Shown here: one piece after another, positions 16,084 through 23,303 of the stretch | Layout: each line of letters starts with the position of its first letter | Numbering within the stretch: position 1 is the stretch's first letter | Origin: Streptomyces paradoxus | GTDB lineage: Bacteria; Actinomycetota; Actinomycetes; Streptomycetales; Streptomycetaceae | Reading direction: 5' to 3' | Length of the DNA stretch: 64,000 nucleotides | Assembly (NCBI RefSeq): GCF_014202475.1 | Contig: NZ_JACHGV010000003.1 | Span: forward strand, 900,454-964,453 | Notes under the pieces: generated by a model | The model's database searches: none | What the model was told of the DNA's origin: nothing | What the model saw: the letters and a program-made list of their open reading frames with translations, nothing else | Position numbers and translations under genes: made by a program

Positions 16084-16740
16084 GTGCGTGCCCTGCCCGT
16101 CCGTGTGGACGCCGTGCTCGTTCAAGCGTTGATCGCCGCCGCGCTGTCCTTCGCTCACCTGCATGACCTGGCGCTGGCTGCCGGACAGGACGGCTGGAAG
16201 GCGTGGGCCTATCCGGTCTCCGTCGACCTGCTGTTGGTCGCGGCCTGGCGGCGCCTGCGCTCCGGTGAGGCGAAGACGGCCGGGTGGTGCTGGTTCCTCG
16301 TCGCGCTGACGGCGTCCCTCGGAGCCAACGTCGCCACCGCCGGTCTGCTCGACCTGGAGGACGTGCCGGCCTGGCTCCGCATCCTCGTCGCGGGCTGGCC
16401 CGCGGTCGCCTTCCTCGGTGGGACGCTGCTCGCTCACGGAGCAGCGCATCCCAGCGCGGACCCGGCGACGGCACCGGAACCGCCTTCGACGGCACAGGCG
16501 CCGGGACCGACCGCCGCAGACGTCGAGCCGCCCACGGCTACGCCCGAACTGCCGAACACCACATCGGAGTCGACTCCGCCGTCTCCGTCCTCGGTGCCGC
16601 CCGCGCTCGTCACCCTCGCCCGCAAGGTCGCTGACGAACACCGCGCCCGGACCGGGACCGACATCGACACGTCGACCCTTCGCGCCCGGCTCGGTGTGCC
16701 CATGCCGCTCGCCGAAGCCATCACCACCCAACTCACCTGA
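16084..16740 (+). CDS. DUF2637-type membrane protein, SpdB-like
   Basis: The 218-residue product from GTG 16084 follows a GGAAGGAG ribosome site (16071-16078), which favours this start over a GTG two codons earlier. Four hydrophobic helices fill the first 120 residues (VQALIAAALSFAHLHDLAL, VSVDLLLVAAW, FLVALTASLGANVATAGLL, ILVAGWPAVAFLGGTLL). A long Pro/Thr/Ser-rich cytoplasmic linker (residues 120-185) and a short helical C-terminal domain (VPMPLAEAITTQLT) follow. This is the DUF2637 family used as spread proteins in Streptomyces plasmids. It probably works with the Tra translocase to spread the element between hyphal compartments. Confidence 0.8.
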   Translation: MRALPVRVDAVLVQALIAAALSFAHLHDLALAAGQDGWKAWAYPVSVDLLLVAAWRRLRSGEAKTAGWCWFLVALTASLGANVATAGLLDLEDVPAWLRILVAGWPAVAFLGGTLLAHGAAHPSADPATAPEPPSTAQAPGPTAADVEPPTATPELPNTTSESTPPSPSSVPPALVTLARKVADEHRARTGTDIDTSTLRARLGVPMPLAEAITTQLT

Positions 16741-16758
16741 CCCGGAGGACTTTCCCCC

Positions 16759-16950
16759 TTGCGCCCGTCCACGCTCCGCGCGCTGAAGCGCGCCGCCGAG
16801 CTGACCCGACAGAACCGCCTCACCGAAGCCGTGCTGATCGCCGAACCGGTGATCCTCGCCGCCGACAGTTACGAGAGCGACGAGATCTTGCGCTGGCTGG
16901 CCGACCACGTCACCGACTTCACCGGCGAGTCCGACAAGGAGATGCCCTGA
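16759..16950 (+). CDS. Small helical protein of the transfer operon
   Basis: The 63-residue product starts at TTG 16759, after CCGGAGGA, and is predicted all-helical and acidic (RALKRAAELTRQNRLTEAVL, SYESDEILRWLADHV). I recognise no domain. Its stop and the next start overlap in an ATGA at 16947-16950, so it is expressed with the operon. Confidence 0.65.
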   Translation: MRPSTLRALKRAAELTRQNRLTEAVLIAEPVILAADSYESDEILRWLADHVTDFTGESDKEMP

Positions 16951-17141
16951 TGTCCGCCAACCGCCGTTTCCGCCGCGTCGTCCGCATCGGCCCCGTCCAG
17001 GTCGGCACCTACTACGACGGCCGGGGCCGCGAGAAGCACACCGCCGCCTGCACGGCTCCGCGGTGCGGCTTCTCCACCGACTACGACAGTCGCGCCGCCG
17101 CCGAGCTGGCCGCGCGCACTCACCACTGCCGCGTTCGCTGA
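16950..17141 (+). CDS. Small mobile-element transfer protein with Cys/His motif
   Basis: The 63-residue product has a basic N-terminus (SANRRFRRVVRIGPVQVG) and then CTAPRCGFSTDYDSRAAAELAARTHHC. The C-x4-C, HH-C arrangement suggests one zinc-binding site. Short proteins of this type are annotated as mobile element transfer proteins in Streptomyces AICEs. It overlaps the previous gene and is followed 9 bp later by the next. Confidence 0.75.
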   Translation: MSANRRFRRVVRIGPVQVGTYYDGRGREKHTAACTAPRCGFSTDYDSRAAAELAARTHHCRVR

Positions 17142-17150
17142 GGAGCTCCC

Positions 17151-17345
17151 GTGACCGTCTCGCTGCCGCTCGTCTTCGTCCTGGGCGTCATCGCCTGGGC
17201 CGCGATCAAGTTCCTCGGCATCCGCCTGTGGGTCGCCGTCGTGATCGCGCTGTTCGGCTTCTGGCTCTCGCACACCATCCTCGCCCCGGCCGTCGAGTCC
17301 GGCACCCGCTCCGGGGTCGACGTCGTCAACGGCACCCACGAATGA
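17151..17345 (+). CDS. Small membrane protein of the transfer operon (Spd-type)
   Basis: The 64-residue product from GTG 17151 (GAGGAG just before) has two hydrophobic helices, LPLVFVLGVIAWAAIKFL and LWVAVVIALFGFWLSHTIL, and a short polar tail. It probably sits in the membrane with the spread proteins. No named family could be assigned by eye. Confidence 0.7.
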   Translation: MTVSLPLVFVLGVIAWAAIKFLGIRLWVAVVIALFGFWLSHTILAPAVESGTRSGVDVVNGTHE

Positions 17346-17371
17346 CACCGCAACCGACAAGGAGTCCCGCG

Positions 17372-17629
17372 ATGTTCCGTCCCAAGCTGCCCGATACCCC
17401 GCACGTCCCGAGCATCACCACCCACATCCCGCAGGACCATGCCCCTGCTCCTTCCGCCGGTCGCTCGGTCGCCCCGTTCGTCGGGGTCGGCGCCGGTGCG
17501 GCGGCGGCCGTGGTCGTCGTCGGTGTCGTCCTCACCGCGCTCCTGGCGGCGGTCGCCGTCTCGGCCGTGTCCGTGACTATCGCCGCCGTGGTCCTGCGCT
17601 CCCTCGTCACCGGCGCCAACAGGCGCTGA
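17372..17629 (+). CDS. SpdD-like spread protein
   Basis: The 85-residue product from ATG 17372, preceded by AAGGAG, begins FRPKLPDTPHVPSITTH. A Pro-rich segment follows, then a very hydrophobic Gly/Ala/Val region (VGAGAAAAVVVVGVVLTALL) to the end. This is the layout of SpdD proteins, which widen plasmid transfer zones (pocks) in Streptomyces. An alternative ATG at 17342 overlaps the previous stop but has no ribosome site. Confidence 0.75.
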   Translation: MFRPKLPDTPHVPSITTHIPQDHAPAPSAGRSVAPFVGVGAGAAAAVVVVGVVLTALLAAVAVSAVSVTIAAVVLRSLVTGANRR

Positions 17630-17630
17630 C

Positions 17631-17680
17631 CGGCCGCCGGGGCGGCAAACGCCGCCAAGCATCCCGCCGCCCCGGGGCCG
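17631..17680 (+). terminator. Strong hairpin between spdD and repSA
   Basis: CGGCCGCCGGGGCGGC (17631-17646) pairs with GCCGCCCCGGGGCCG (17666-17680) with one bulged base. It begins two bases after the spdD-like stop. It could partly terminate transfer-operon transcripts before the replication gene and so set the rep level. Confidence 0.55.
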
Positions 17681-17758
17681 TCCCTCCCAACCGCCGAACA
17701 GCCGAAAGGAAGACCCATCATCACCCGGCAGACTCCGCCCCCGCTGGCGGAACTCTCC

Positions 17759-19078
17759 ATGCTGGCCTCCCTCGGCACCATGCCCGAGCTGGCCCGCCAA
17801 CTCTCCGGCCTGGGCGGCTGCACGAACCCCGTGCGCCTCGACGGCCACCGCACGGAGTACGCGGTCGACCGGACGACCGGAGAGATCGGGCGCGTCCTCC
17901 ACCACCTCGACTCGTCCTCCCTGGCCGCCGGAAGTCTCCTCGTCCGCTGCAACAACCGCCGTGCCACCCGCTGCGCGGCCTGCGCGGAGGTCTACCGCCG
18001 AGACACCTTCCACCTGATCACCGCCGGACTCCACGGCGGCAAGGGCACTGCCGAACAGGTCGGCACGCATCCGCGCGTCTTCGCCACCCTCACCGCACCG
18101 AGCTTCGGCCCGGTCCACAACCGCCCCTCCAACGGGCGGCCCTGCCGCTGCGGTGCGCGGCACGACGACACAGACCCGGCCCTCGGTACGCCCCTCGACC
18201 CGGACGCATACGACTACGAAGCGGCCGTCCTCTGGAACGCCTACGCAGGCGCCCTCTGGCGGCGCTTCTCGATCTACCTGCGTCGCGAGATCGCCAAGCG
18301 CGCCGGACTCACCCAACGGGCCTTCCGCGAGCACGCGCGCGTCTCTTTCGCCAAGGTCGCCGAATACCAGAAGCGGGGCGCCGTCCACTTCCACGCGGTC
18401 ATCCGCCTCGACGGCCCGGAGGGCGGCGACACGGCACCTCCGGCCTGGGCGTCCGCCGAGCTGCTGACCGACGCCATCCATGCCGCCGTCACCGCCACAC
18501 GCGTCAACGGACCGGACGTCGACGGCCGCGCCCACACCTTCACCTTCGGGCGCCAGCTCGACGTGCGCACCATCCGCTCCGCCGACTTCGACGGCGGCCA
18601 GGAGCTCACCGAACGGGCTGTAGCGGCGTACATCGCCAAGTACGCCACCAAAGGCGCCGAGACAGCGACCGGCACCCTGGACCGGCCGATCCGCTTCCTC
18701 GCCGAACTGGCACAGGCCCGGCTCAACGACCACGCCCGCCGCATGATCCGAACGGCCTGGACCCTCGGCGCCCGCCAGGACCTCGAACACCTCCGCTTAC
18801 GCGCCTGGGCCCACATGCTCGGCTTCCGCGGCCACTTCTCCACCAAGTCCCGCCGCTACTCCACCACCCTCGGCGCCCTCCGCGACGCCCGCGCCGAATG
18901 GCGCCGAGCCCAAGCCGCCACGGCCGCTCCCCAGAACGGCGAAACCACGCTCGTCCTCGCCCACTGGGTCTTCGCCGGAACCGGCCTGAGTAACGGAGAG
19001 GCCTGGCTCGCTGCGTCCCTCGAACCCGCCCCCGGAACGGAAGGAGAACCGACATGGAAGCCCGTCGCGACGAGCTGA
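17759..19078 (+). CDS. repSA: RepSA-type rolling-circle replication initiator
   Basis: The 439-residue product is the initiator that nicks the element's double-strand origin. The metal-binding HUH motif is HFHAVI (His210, His212) and the later AYIAKYATKG (Tyr291 to Tyr295) is the catalytic tyrosine region. An N-terminal cysteine cluster (CNNRRATRCAACAEVYRRDTF) is typical of this family. The ATG at 17759 has no ribosome site. Thirteen codons upstream, after GAAAGGAAG at 17704-17712, the frame continues as TRQTPPPLAELS from an ATC at 17720, so the true start may be a non-standard one. A TTA codon occurs at 18797-18799. The gene overlaps xis by 25 bp. Confidence 0.9.
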   Translation: MLASLGTMPELARQLSGLGGCTNPVRLDGHRTEYAVDRTTGEIGRVLHHLDSSSLAAGSLLVRCNNRRATRCAACAEVYRRDTFHLITAGLHGGKGTAEQVGTHPRVFATLTAPSFGPVHNRPSNGRPCRCGARHDDTDPALGTPLDPDAYDYEAAVLWNAYAGALWRRFSIYLRREIAKRAGLTQRAFREHARVSFAKVAEYQKRGAVHFHAVIRLDGPEGGDTAPPAWASAELLTDAIHAAVTATRVNGPDVDGRAHTFTFGRQLDVRTIRSADFDGGQELTERAVAAYIAKYATKGAETATGTLDRPIRFLAELAQARLNDHARRMIRTAWTLGARQDLEHLRLRAWAHMLGFRGHFSTKSRRYSTTLGALRDARAEWRRAQAATAAPQNGETTLVLAHWVFAGTGLSNGEAWLAASLEPAPGTEGEPTWKPVATS

Positions 19079-19248
19079 TGACCGTTCGGCAAGTCCTGGA
19101 TGAGCTGGGCGGTGTCTCCCGTCGGACGTTCTACCGCTGGCGCGAACTGGGGTACGGGCCGGCCGCATTCAAGCTTCCCAACGGAGAGCTGCGGGTTTGG
19201 CGGAGTGACTTCAACACATGGCTGCGACAGCTGGAGGAGGCCGCGTGA
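19054..19248 (+). CDS. xis: Excisionase / helix-turn-helix protein Xis
   Basis: The 64-residue product has a MerR-type winged helix: LMTVRQVLDELGGVSRRTFYRWRELGYGP, then LPNGELRVWRSDFNTWLRQLE. It matches excisionases of pSAM2-type elements, which bend the att region so the integrase can excise the element. It overlaps both repSA (by 25 bp) and int (GTGA), the normal repSA-xis-int order. Confidence 0.88.
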   Translation: MEARRDELMTVRQVLDELGGVSRRTFYRWRELGYGPAAFKLPNGELRVWRSDFNTWLRQLEEAA

Positions 19249-20612
19249 AGTCTCTCGATGTGAAGGTCTGGGGAGTCCGCAAGCGGGACACCAAAACGCC
19301 CTCGTACGGTGTCCGCTGGTCCGTCGCAGGCAATGTGTTCTCGGAGTCCTTCCGTACCAAGGCACTTGCCGACCACTACCGCACGAAGCTCATGCGTGCC
19401 ATGCGCGACGGCGAGGAGTTCGACACGGAGTCGGGACTTCCGGCCTCGATGGAAGAGAAAAAGTCGGCCGTGTCGTGGTACACCTTCGCGCTCAAGTACC
19501 TCGCCATGAAATGGCCTCATGCCGCCCCCAACACACGGGACGGCATCAACGAATCACTCACCAGCGTGACGCTGGAACTGCTCGACGAGCGCGCCGGACG
19601 ACCATCCGACGAGGAAATCCGCAGAGCACTGCGCAACTGGGCTTTCGTGCTGCCGGGGCCCGATGACCGGGAAGTCCCGGACGACGTGCGGAACGTTCTC
19701 CACTGGGTGTCCAAGGCATCCCGGCCGCTCGCCGATCTCGCTGAAGCGGCCACGGCTCGCACGGTCCTCGACTCGCTGAAGCTCAAGCTCGACGGCACGG
19801 CAGCAGCGGCGGAGACCGTGCGGCGTAAGCGGCGGACACTCGTCAACGCCGCGAACTACGCCGTCGACCTGGGGGAGCTGCGGGAGAACCCCATCACGGC
19901 TGTCCGCTGGCAGAAGCCGAAGGTGTCCAACCAGGTCGACCCGCGGGTTGTCGCCAATCCGGAGCAGGCACGGAACCTCCTGGCGGCGGTTTCCTACGTG
20001 GGCGGGTACCGGCGTGCTCATGGTCGTCGCCTCGTGGGTCTGTTCGCCGCCATGTACTTCGGTGGCCTGCGGCCGGCGGAAGCGGTCGGCATCGTCGAGA
20101 CGGACCTTAAGCTGCCCGAGCAGGGCTGGGGCTCGGCGCTGCTCCACCGGACCCGTCCGTCCGTCGGCAAGCAGTGGACCGACTCGGGGGAGACCCATGA
20201 CGACCGCGGGCTGAAGAACCGGCCGACCGAGGACGTCAGGCGGGTGCCCATTCCGCCTCACCTCGTAGCCGTGCTCCGCGAGCACCTGGCCACCTTCGGC
20301 ACGGCGGACGACGGGCGGCTGTTCTTCAGTGAGAAGGGCTCGGTCGTCCCGTCGTCGACCTACTACCGCGTGTGGCAGGAAGCTCGGCTCCTCGCGCTTC
20401 CGCCGGCCGTCGCGGCCTCGCCGCTCGCGAGTCGGCCGTACGACCTCCGGCACTCGGCGCTGTCGACGTGGCTCAACGCCGGTGTCGACCCCACCGAGGT
20501 GGCCGAGCGCGCCGGCAACAGCGTGGAGGTCCTGCTGACCCGCTACGCCAAGTGCCTCGACGGACGGCAAGACGTCGCCAACCGGCGTATTGAGGATCTG
20601 TTGCGCGAGTAG
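19245..20612 (+). CDS. int: Tyrosine-recombinase integrase
   Basis: The 455-residue product recombines attP with the tRNA-Arg attB. The catalytic domain shows Arg276 (FGGLRPAEAVGI), the DLRH box with Arg402 and His403 and the nucleophile Tyr434 (LLTRYAKC). The first half holds an arm-binding domain and the core-binding helices (TVRRKRRTLVNAANYAVD). GTG 19245 overlaps the xis stop and follows GGAGGAGG, so it is preferred over the upstream ATG at 19218 inside xis. The integrase lies 800 bp from the intact tRNA, with one gene between. Confidence 0.95.
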   Translation: MKSLDVKVWGVRKRDTKTPSYGVRWSVAGNVFSESFRTKALADHYRTKLMRAMRDGEEFDTESGLPASMEEKKSAVSWYTFALKYLAMKWPHAAPNTRDGINESLTSVTLELLDERAGRPSDEEIRRALRNWAFVLPGPDDREVPDDVRNVLHWVSKASRPLADLAEAATARTVLDSLKLKLDGTAAAAETVRRKRRTLVNAANYAVDLGELRENPITAVRWQKPKVSNQVDPRVVANPEQARNLLAAVSYVGGYRRAHGRRLVGLFAAMYFGGLRPAEAVGIVETDLKLPEQGWGSALLHRTRPSVGKQWTDSGETHDDRGLKNRPTEDVRRVPIPPHLVAVLREHLATFGTADDGRLFFSEKGSVVPSSTYYRVWQEARLLALPPAVAASPLASRPYDLRHSALSTWLNAGVDPTEVAERAGNSVEVLLTRYAKCLDGRQDVANRRIEDLLRE

Positions 20613-20637
20613 GAGTGATCGCAGACGACGGTAGCCC

Positions 20638-20668
20638 CGATGCCCCCGGACTTGTTCCGGGGGCATCG
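20638..20668. terminator. Terminator after int
   Basis: CGATGCCCCCGGA (20638-20650) and TCCGGGGGCATCG (20656-20668) form a perfect 13-bp stem with a 5-base loop, 25 bp after the int stop. Confidence 0.85.
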
Positions 20669-20778
20669 GCATGCCTTGGCCGAGAGGGGCGTTCCTGTCC
20701 TCAGGAATTCCGCGCCGGTGGCTCCGGGGTGTATGTCGGGCCGGGCCATGAAGTAGGGCCGGCTTCCATCACTCGTTC

Positions 20779-20810
20779 AGAGGCGCCTCTCATGCGCATT
20801 ACGCGCATGA
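20779..20810. promoter_or_regulatory. Two adjoining palindromes upstream of the GYD gene
   Basis: AGAGGCGCCTCT (20779-20790) is a perfect 12-bp palindrome. TCATGCGC (20790-20797) and GCGCATGA (20803-20810) form a perfect 8-bp inverted repeat around ATTAC. They lie 52-83 bp before the GYD start and share one base. They look like regulator-binding sites, distinct from the two GntR motifs. Confidence 0.5.
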
Positions 20811-20861
20811 TGCCCAGAGTTGACCACGACTAGTTGCGTCTACTTACAGGGGTAAAGGATC

Positions 20862-21158
20862 ATGCCGACGTTTGTTGCGCTGCTGAACTGGACCGACCAG
20901 GGAGTCCGCGGCTACAAGGACACCCCGCAACGCGCCGAAGCCTTCACGGCAGCGGCTCAGAAGCTCGGGGTGAAGGTCCTGAACCTCTTCTGGACCGTCG
21001 GCCCGTACGACATCGTGGCTGTCGTGGAGGCGCCCGACGACGAGACTGCCACCGCAGTGCTCCTACAGGTCGGCGCGTTGGGCAACGTCCGTAGCACGAC
21101 CCTGCGAGCCTTCGGCCGGGAGGAGATGGACCGCATCATCGCCAAAGCCACCGGCTGA
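20862..21158 (+). CDS. GYD-domain protein
   Basis: The 98-residue product from ATG 20862 (AAAGGA upstream) has the pattern of the GYD family: PTFVALLNWTDQGVRGYKD, ... VLNLFWTVGPYDIVAVVEAPDDETATAVLLQVGALGNVRSTTLRAF. These are small dimeric ferredoxin-like (alpha/beta-barrel) proteins, mostly of unknown function. It is unusual for an AICE to carry a gene between int and the intact tRNA. It has its own upstream palindromes and its own terminator, so it is an independent unit. Confidence 0.88.
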   Translation: MPTFVALLNWTDQGVRGYKDTPQRAEAFTAAAQKLGVKVLNLFWTVGPYDIVAVVEAPDDETATAVLLQVGALGNVRSTTLRAFGREEMDRIIAKATG

Positions 21159-21217
21159 CGGACTTCCCCGTCGAGGTTCTGTTGGTACGAGTGACACGCT
21201 CAAGGCGGTACCCCCCA

Positions 21218-21242
21218 AGGCCCCTGGACCTGTCCGGGGCCT
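21218..21242. terminator. Terminator after the GYD gene
   Basis: AGGCCCC (21218-21224) and GGGGCCT (21236-21242) pair, extended by GGAC/GTCC, 60 bp after the GYD stop. Confidence 0.7.
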
Positions 21243-21283
21243 ATGGGGGTACAGGGCATGACCTGCGCTTACGTCCCAAGATC

Positions 21284-21304
21284 CCGTCCACGCCTCGTCC
21301 ACAG
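21284..21304 (+). repeat. End-shared 21-bp sequence, right copy
   Basis: It matches the left copy at 1581-1601 at 18 of 21 positions in the same orientation and lies inside the element, 109 bp from the right att core. The conserved parts are CCGTCCACG and GTCCACAG; only three bases between them differ. Confidence 0.45.
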
Positions 21305-21351
21305 ACCCCGACATACGGCCGCTCCGGGCCGCACACGCCTGCACATACGCG

Positions 21352-21391
21352 AAGACCCCGCACTCAGCGTTTCCGCTGATGACGGGGTCTT
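21352..21391 (-). terminator. Terminator of tRNA-Arg
   Basis: AAGACCCCG (21352-21360) pairs with CGGGGTCTT (21383-21391), and TCAGCG pairs with CGCTGA inside. It is 19 bp beyond the tRNA 3' end on the minus strand. It lies inside the element, so the AICE supplies a terminator to the tRNA it occupies. Confidence 0.75.
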
Positions 21392-21409
21392 TGGGCACCT
21401 AATCCAAGG

Positions 21410-21481
21410 TGCCCCCGGCAGGATTCGAACCTGCGCACACGGCTCCGGAGGCCGTTGCTCTATCCCCTGAGCTACGGGGGC
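21410..21481 (-). tRNA. tRNA-Arg (anticodon CCG)
   Basis: On the minus strand a full cloverleaf reads from 21481 to 21410: acceptor GCCCCCG pairs with CGGGGGC. The D arm is GCTC/GAGC. The anticodon stem is ACGGC/GCCGT with loop CTCCGGA, and the T arm is GCAGG TTCGAAT CCTGC. The discriminator is A and CCA is not encoded. Anticodon CCG reads CGG arginine codons. Its 3' half is the attachment site of the AICE and was restored intact by the integration. Confidence 0.95.
21413..21453. repeat. attR: 41-bp core within tRNA-Arg
   Basis: This copy covers the T arm, variable loop and part of the anticodon arm. It matches 1481-1521 except for two C/T differences at the variable region. Because the tRNA stays complete, it is the copy joined to the tRNA 5' half. 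Confidence 0.9.
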
Positions 21482-21645
21482 GTGTCCGGCGCGATTGCTC
21501 GCGGCGACGGGTAGAACACTACCAGCTCCCTCGGGGTGGTCATGAACGGGTTTTCGCTGCCGGGGGCATGGGTGTCGGGTGCTCGTGCGGGGTGGAAGTG
21601 GGGAAAACCCGGACGCGGTGGCCGGGGCCGACCTACTCTCGAGTT

Positions 21646-22143
21646 GTGCCAGGCGCGTCGGGTCGGGTGCTTGTTGTGGACGACAACAAGGTCATCCGGC
21701 AGTTGATCAGGGTCAACCTCGAGCTGGAGGGGCTGGAGGTCGTGACCGCGGCCGATGGTGCCGAGTGTCTTGATGTCGTTCATCAGGTGCGGCCCGATGT
21801 CGTGACCCTCGATGTCGTCATGCCCCGGCTGGACGGGATCCGGACCGCCGCACGTCTGCGGGCCGATCCGCGGACCCGCGACCTGCCCCTCGCCATCGTC
21901 AGTGCCTGCGGTCACCACGAGGTCGAGGCCGGACTCGAAGCGGGCGTCGACGCCTTCCTCGCCAAGCCCTTCGAGCCCGCCGAACTGGTCCGCATGGTGC
22001 GGCAGTTGGTCGAGCGAGCCCGGAGTGAGGGCCGGCAGCGCGGCGGCGCCCGGGCGAAGGATCACGCGACGGAACACGCGACGCAACGCGCGCGGGAAGC
22101 CGACGGACAGGCCAAGGAAGTGGATCTGCCCGCCGTGCCGTAG
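21646..22143 (+). CDS. Single-domain response regulator
   Basis: The 165-residue product starts at GTG 21646 (VPGASGRVLVVDDNKVIRQ). The receiver domain is complete: the acidic pair in LVVDDN, the phospho-acceptor Asp in VVTLDVVMPRLDG, Ser in AIVSACG and Lys in FLAKPFEPAELV. A charged tail of about 40 residues follows (RQRGGARAKDHATEHATQRA), with no recognisable output domain. No kinase is next to it. It may signal by protein contact. Confidence 0.85.
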   Translation: MPGASGRVLVVDDNKVIRQLIRVNLELEGLEVVTAADGAECLDVVHQVRPDVVTLDVVMPRLDGIRTAARLRADPRTRDLPLAIVSACGHHEVEAGLEAGVDAFLAKPFEPAELVRMVRQLVERARSEGRQRGGARAKDHATEHATQRAREADGQAKEVDLPAVP

Positions 22144-22246
22144 ACGAGTGACTCGTGCGCGGCCCTGAACAGGCGCCGCGTCCACATCCCGGACCGTACG
22201 GAAACCGGCTCGCATACCCACCCCCTTCCTCCCATACGCTTGTCCC

Positions 22247-23287
22247 GTGACCCCCGCCGAGCTCTCCCGCACCGTGCTGCACGCCGTGCGTCGCGCTGTC
22301 GACGAGGGTGAGCTCAGCGTGACCGTGCCGGAGCGGGCCGTGGTCGCGCCGCCGGGGGCCGGGGGCTGCGGCGACTACGCCACCAGCATCGCCCTCCAGC
22401 TGGCCCGCCCGGCAGGGCGGCCACCGCGCGACGTGGCCGAGATCCTGCGCACACGGCTGCTCGGCGAGCCGCGGTTCACCGACGTCGTCGTCACCGGGCC
22501 CGGCTTCCTCAACCTCAGCCTGCGCGGCACCGCCTCCGCCGGTCTCGTCGAGGAGATCCTGCGTCGCGGGCCGCGCTACGGGCACGCGACCGGGTTCAGC
22601 GGCACCGCCGTCCGCCTCTCGTGCCCGGCCGAGGTGCGTGCCGTCGTCGTCGCGGACACGGTGGCCCGCGTACTGCGCAGCCAGGGCGACTTCGTCCGCG
22701 TCGAGTGCGAGGGGCGGCCCGCCCCGGAGTGGGAGTCCGTCCTCGGAGCCGATGTCACCACCCGGGGGCCGAGCATCGCCGACCGGTACGTCACCGTCCG
22801 CCCCGTCCCCGCCCCGGCCGACCCGCTGCCCCTCGGCCGGGACGCCGGGCGCTGGGCGCTGCTGCACCCCGCCGCCCACGACCGGCCGCGGATCCCCGGT
22901 GACCACCTCGTCCAGCGGGAGAGCAACCCGCTCTTCCGCGTCCGGTACGCCCACGCCCGCACCCGGGCCCTCCTGCGCAACGCCGCCGACCTCGGCTTCC
23001 ACCCCGAGCCCGGTCCCGTGAGCGAAGCGGAAGCGCTGGTCGCCGCACTCGGCGACCACCCCCGCGTCCTCGCCGCCACCGCCACGCATCACACCCCCGA
23101 CCGCCTGGCCCGGCACCTCCTCGCCGTCGCCGATGCCGCGATGCCCCTGCTCCCCGCCGTGCTGCCCCTCGGTGAGGAGAAACCCTCGGCCGCCCACCGT
23201 GCCCGGCTCGCGCTCGCCGAAGCCGCCGGGACGGTGCTGGCCGGCGGCCTGTCCCTGCTCGGCATCGACGCTCCCGACCATCTCTGA
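22247..23287 (+). CDS. nrtL: ArgS-related anticodon-binding protein NrtL
   Basis: The 346-residue product from GTG 22247 resembles arginyl-tRNA synthetase at both ends. The N-terminal tRNA-binding part is [26 protein letters not shown]... and [10 protein letters not shown]. The C-terminal DALR anticodon-binding domain reads [23 protein letters not shown] to the end. The catalytic Rossmann core with HIGH and KMSK is missing, so it cannot charge tRNA. NrtL proteins lie just before lysA in Streptomyces; the function is not known. lysA begins 16 bp after its stop. Confidence 0.88.
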   Translation: MTPAELSRTVLHAVRRAVDEGELSVTVPERAVVAPPGAGGCGDYATSIALQLARPAGRPPRDVAEILRTRLLGEPRFTDVVVTGPGFLNLSLRGTASAGLVEEILRRGPRYGHATGFSGTAVRLSCPAEVRAVVVADTVARVLRSQGDFVRVECEGRPAPEWESVLGADVTTRGPSIADRYVTVRPVPAPADPLPLGRDAGRWALLHPAAHDRPRIPGDHLVQRESNPLFRVRYAHARTRALLRNAADLGFHPEPGPVSEAEALVAALGDHPRVLAATATHHTPDRLARHLLAVADAAMPLLPAVLPLGEEKPSAAHRARLALAEAAGTVLAGGLSLLGIDAPDHL

Positions 23288-23303
23288 GAGACACGTACAG
23301 ATC

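Larger units (their letters stand above)
1481..21453. mobile_element. Actinomycete integrative and conjugative element (AICE, pSAM2-like) in tRNA-Arg
   Basis: A direct repeat of 41 bp with two mismatches marks both ends, giving an element of about 19.9 kb. One copy is inside an intact tRNA-Arg(CCG) gene on the minus strand; the other is a leftover tRNA 3' fragment next to chromosomal genes. From att-distal to att-proximal the element holds: hsdM-hsdS-hsdR-metallopeptidase, a non-coding palindrome region, a DUF1152 gene, a GntR repressor, a zinc-motif peptide and an RsbW-like ATPase, a second GntR repressor, the transfer operon (FtsK-like Tra, Spd-type proteins), RepSA, Xis, Int and a GYD gene. 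This RepSA-Xis-Int set with FtsK-type double-stranded DNA transfer is the definition of an AICE. All core modules are intact, so it looks potentially mobile. Confidence 0.93.

Noticed and set aside
16738..16745. A TraB recognition octamer (GACCCGGA) as transfer site
   Set aside because: I noticed only one copy there, overlapping a stop codon and ribosome site; known clt loci have several clustered copies.
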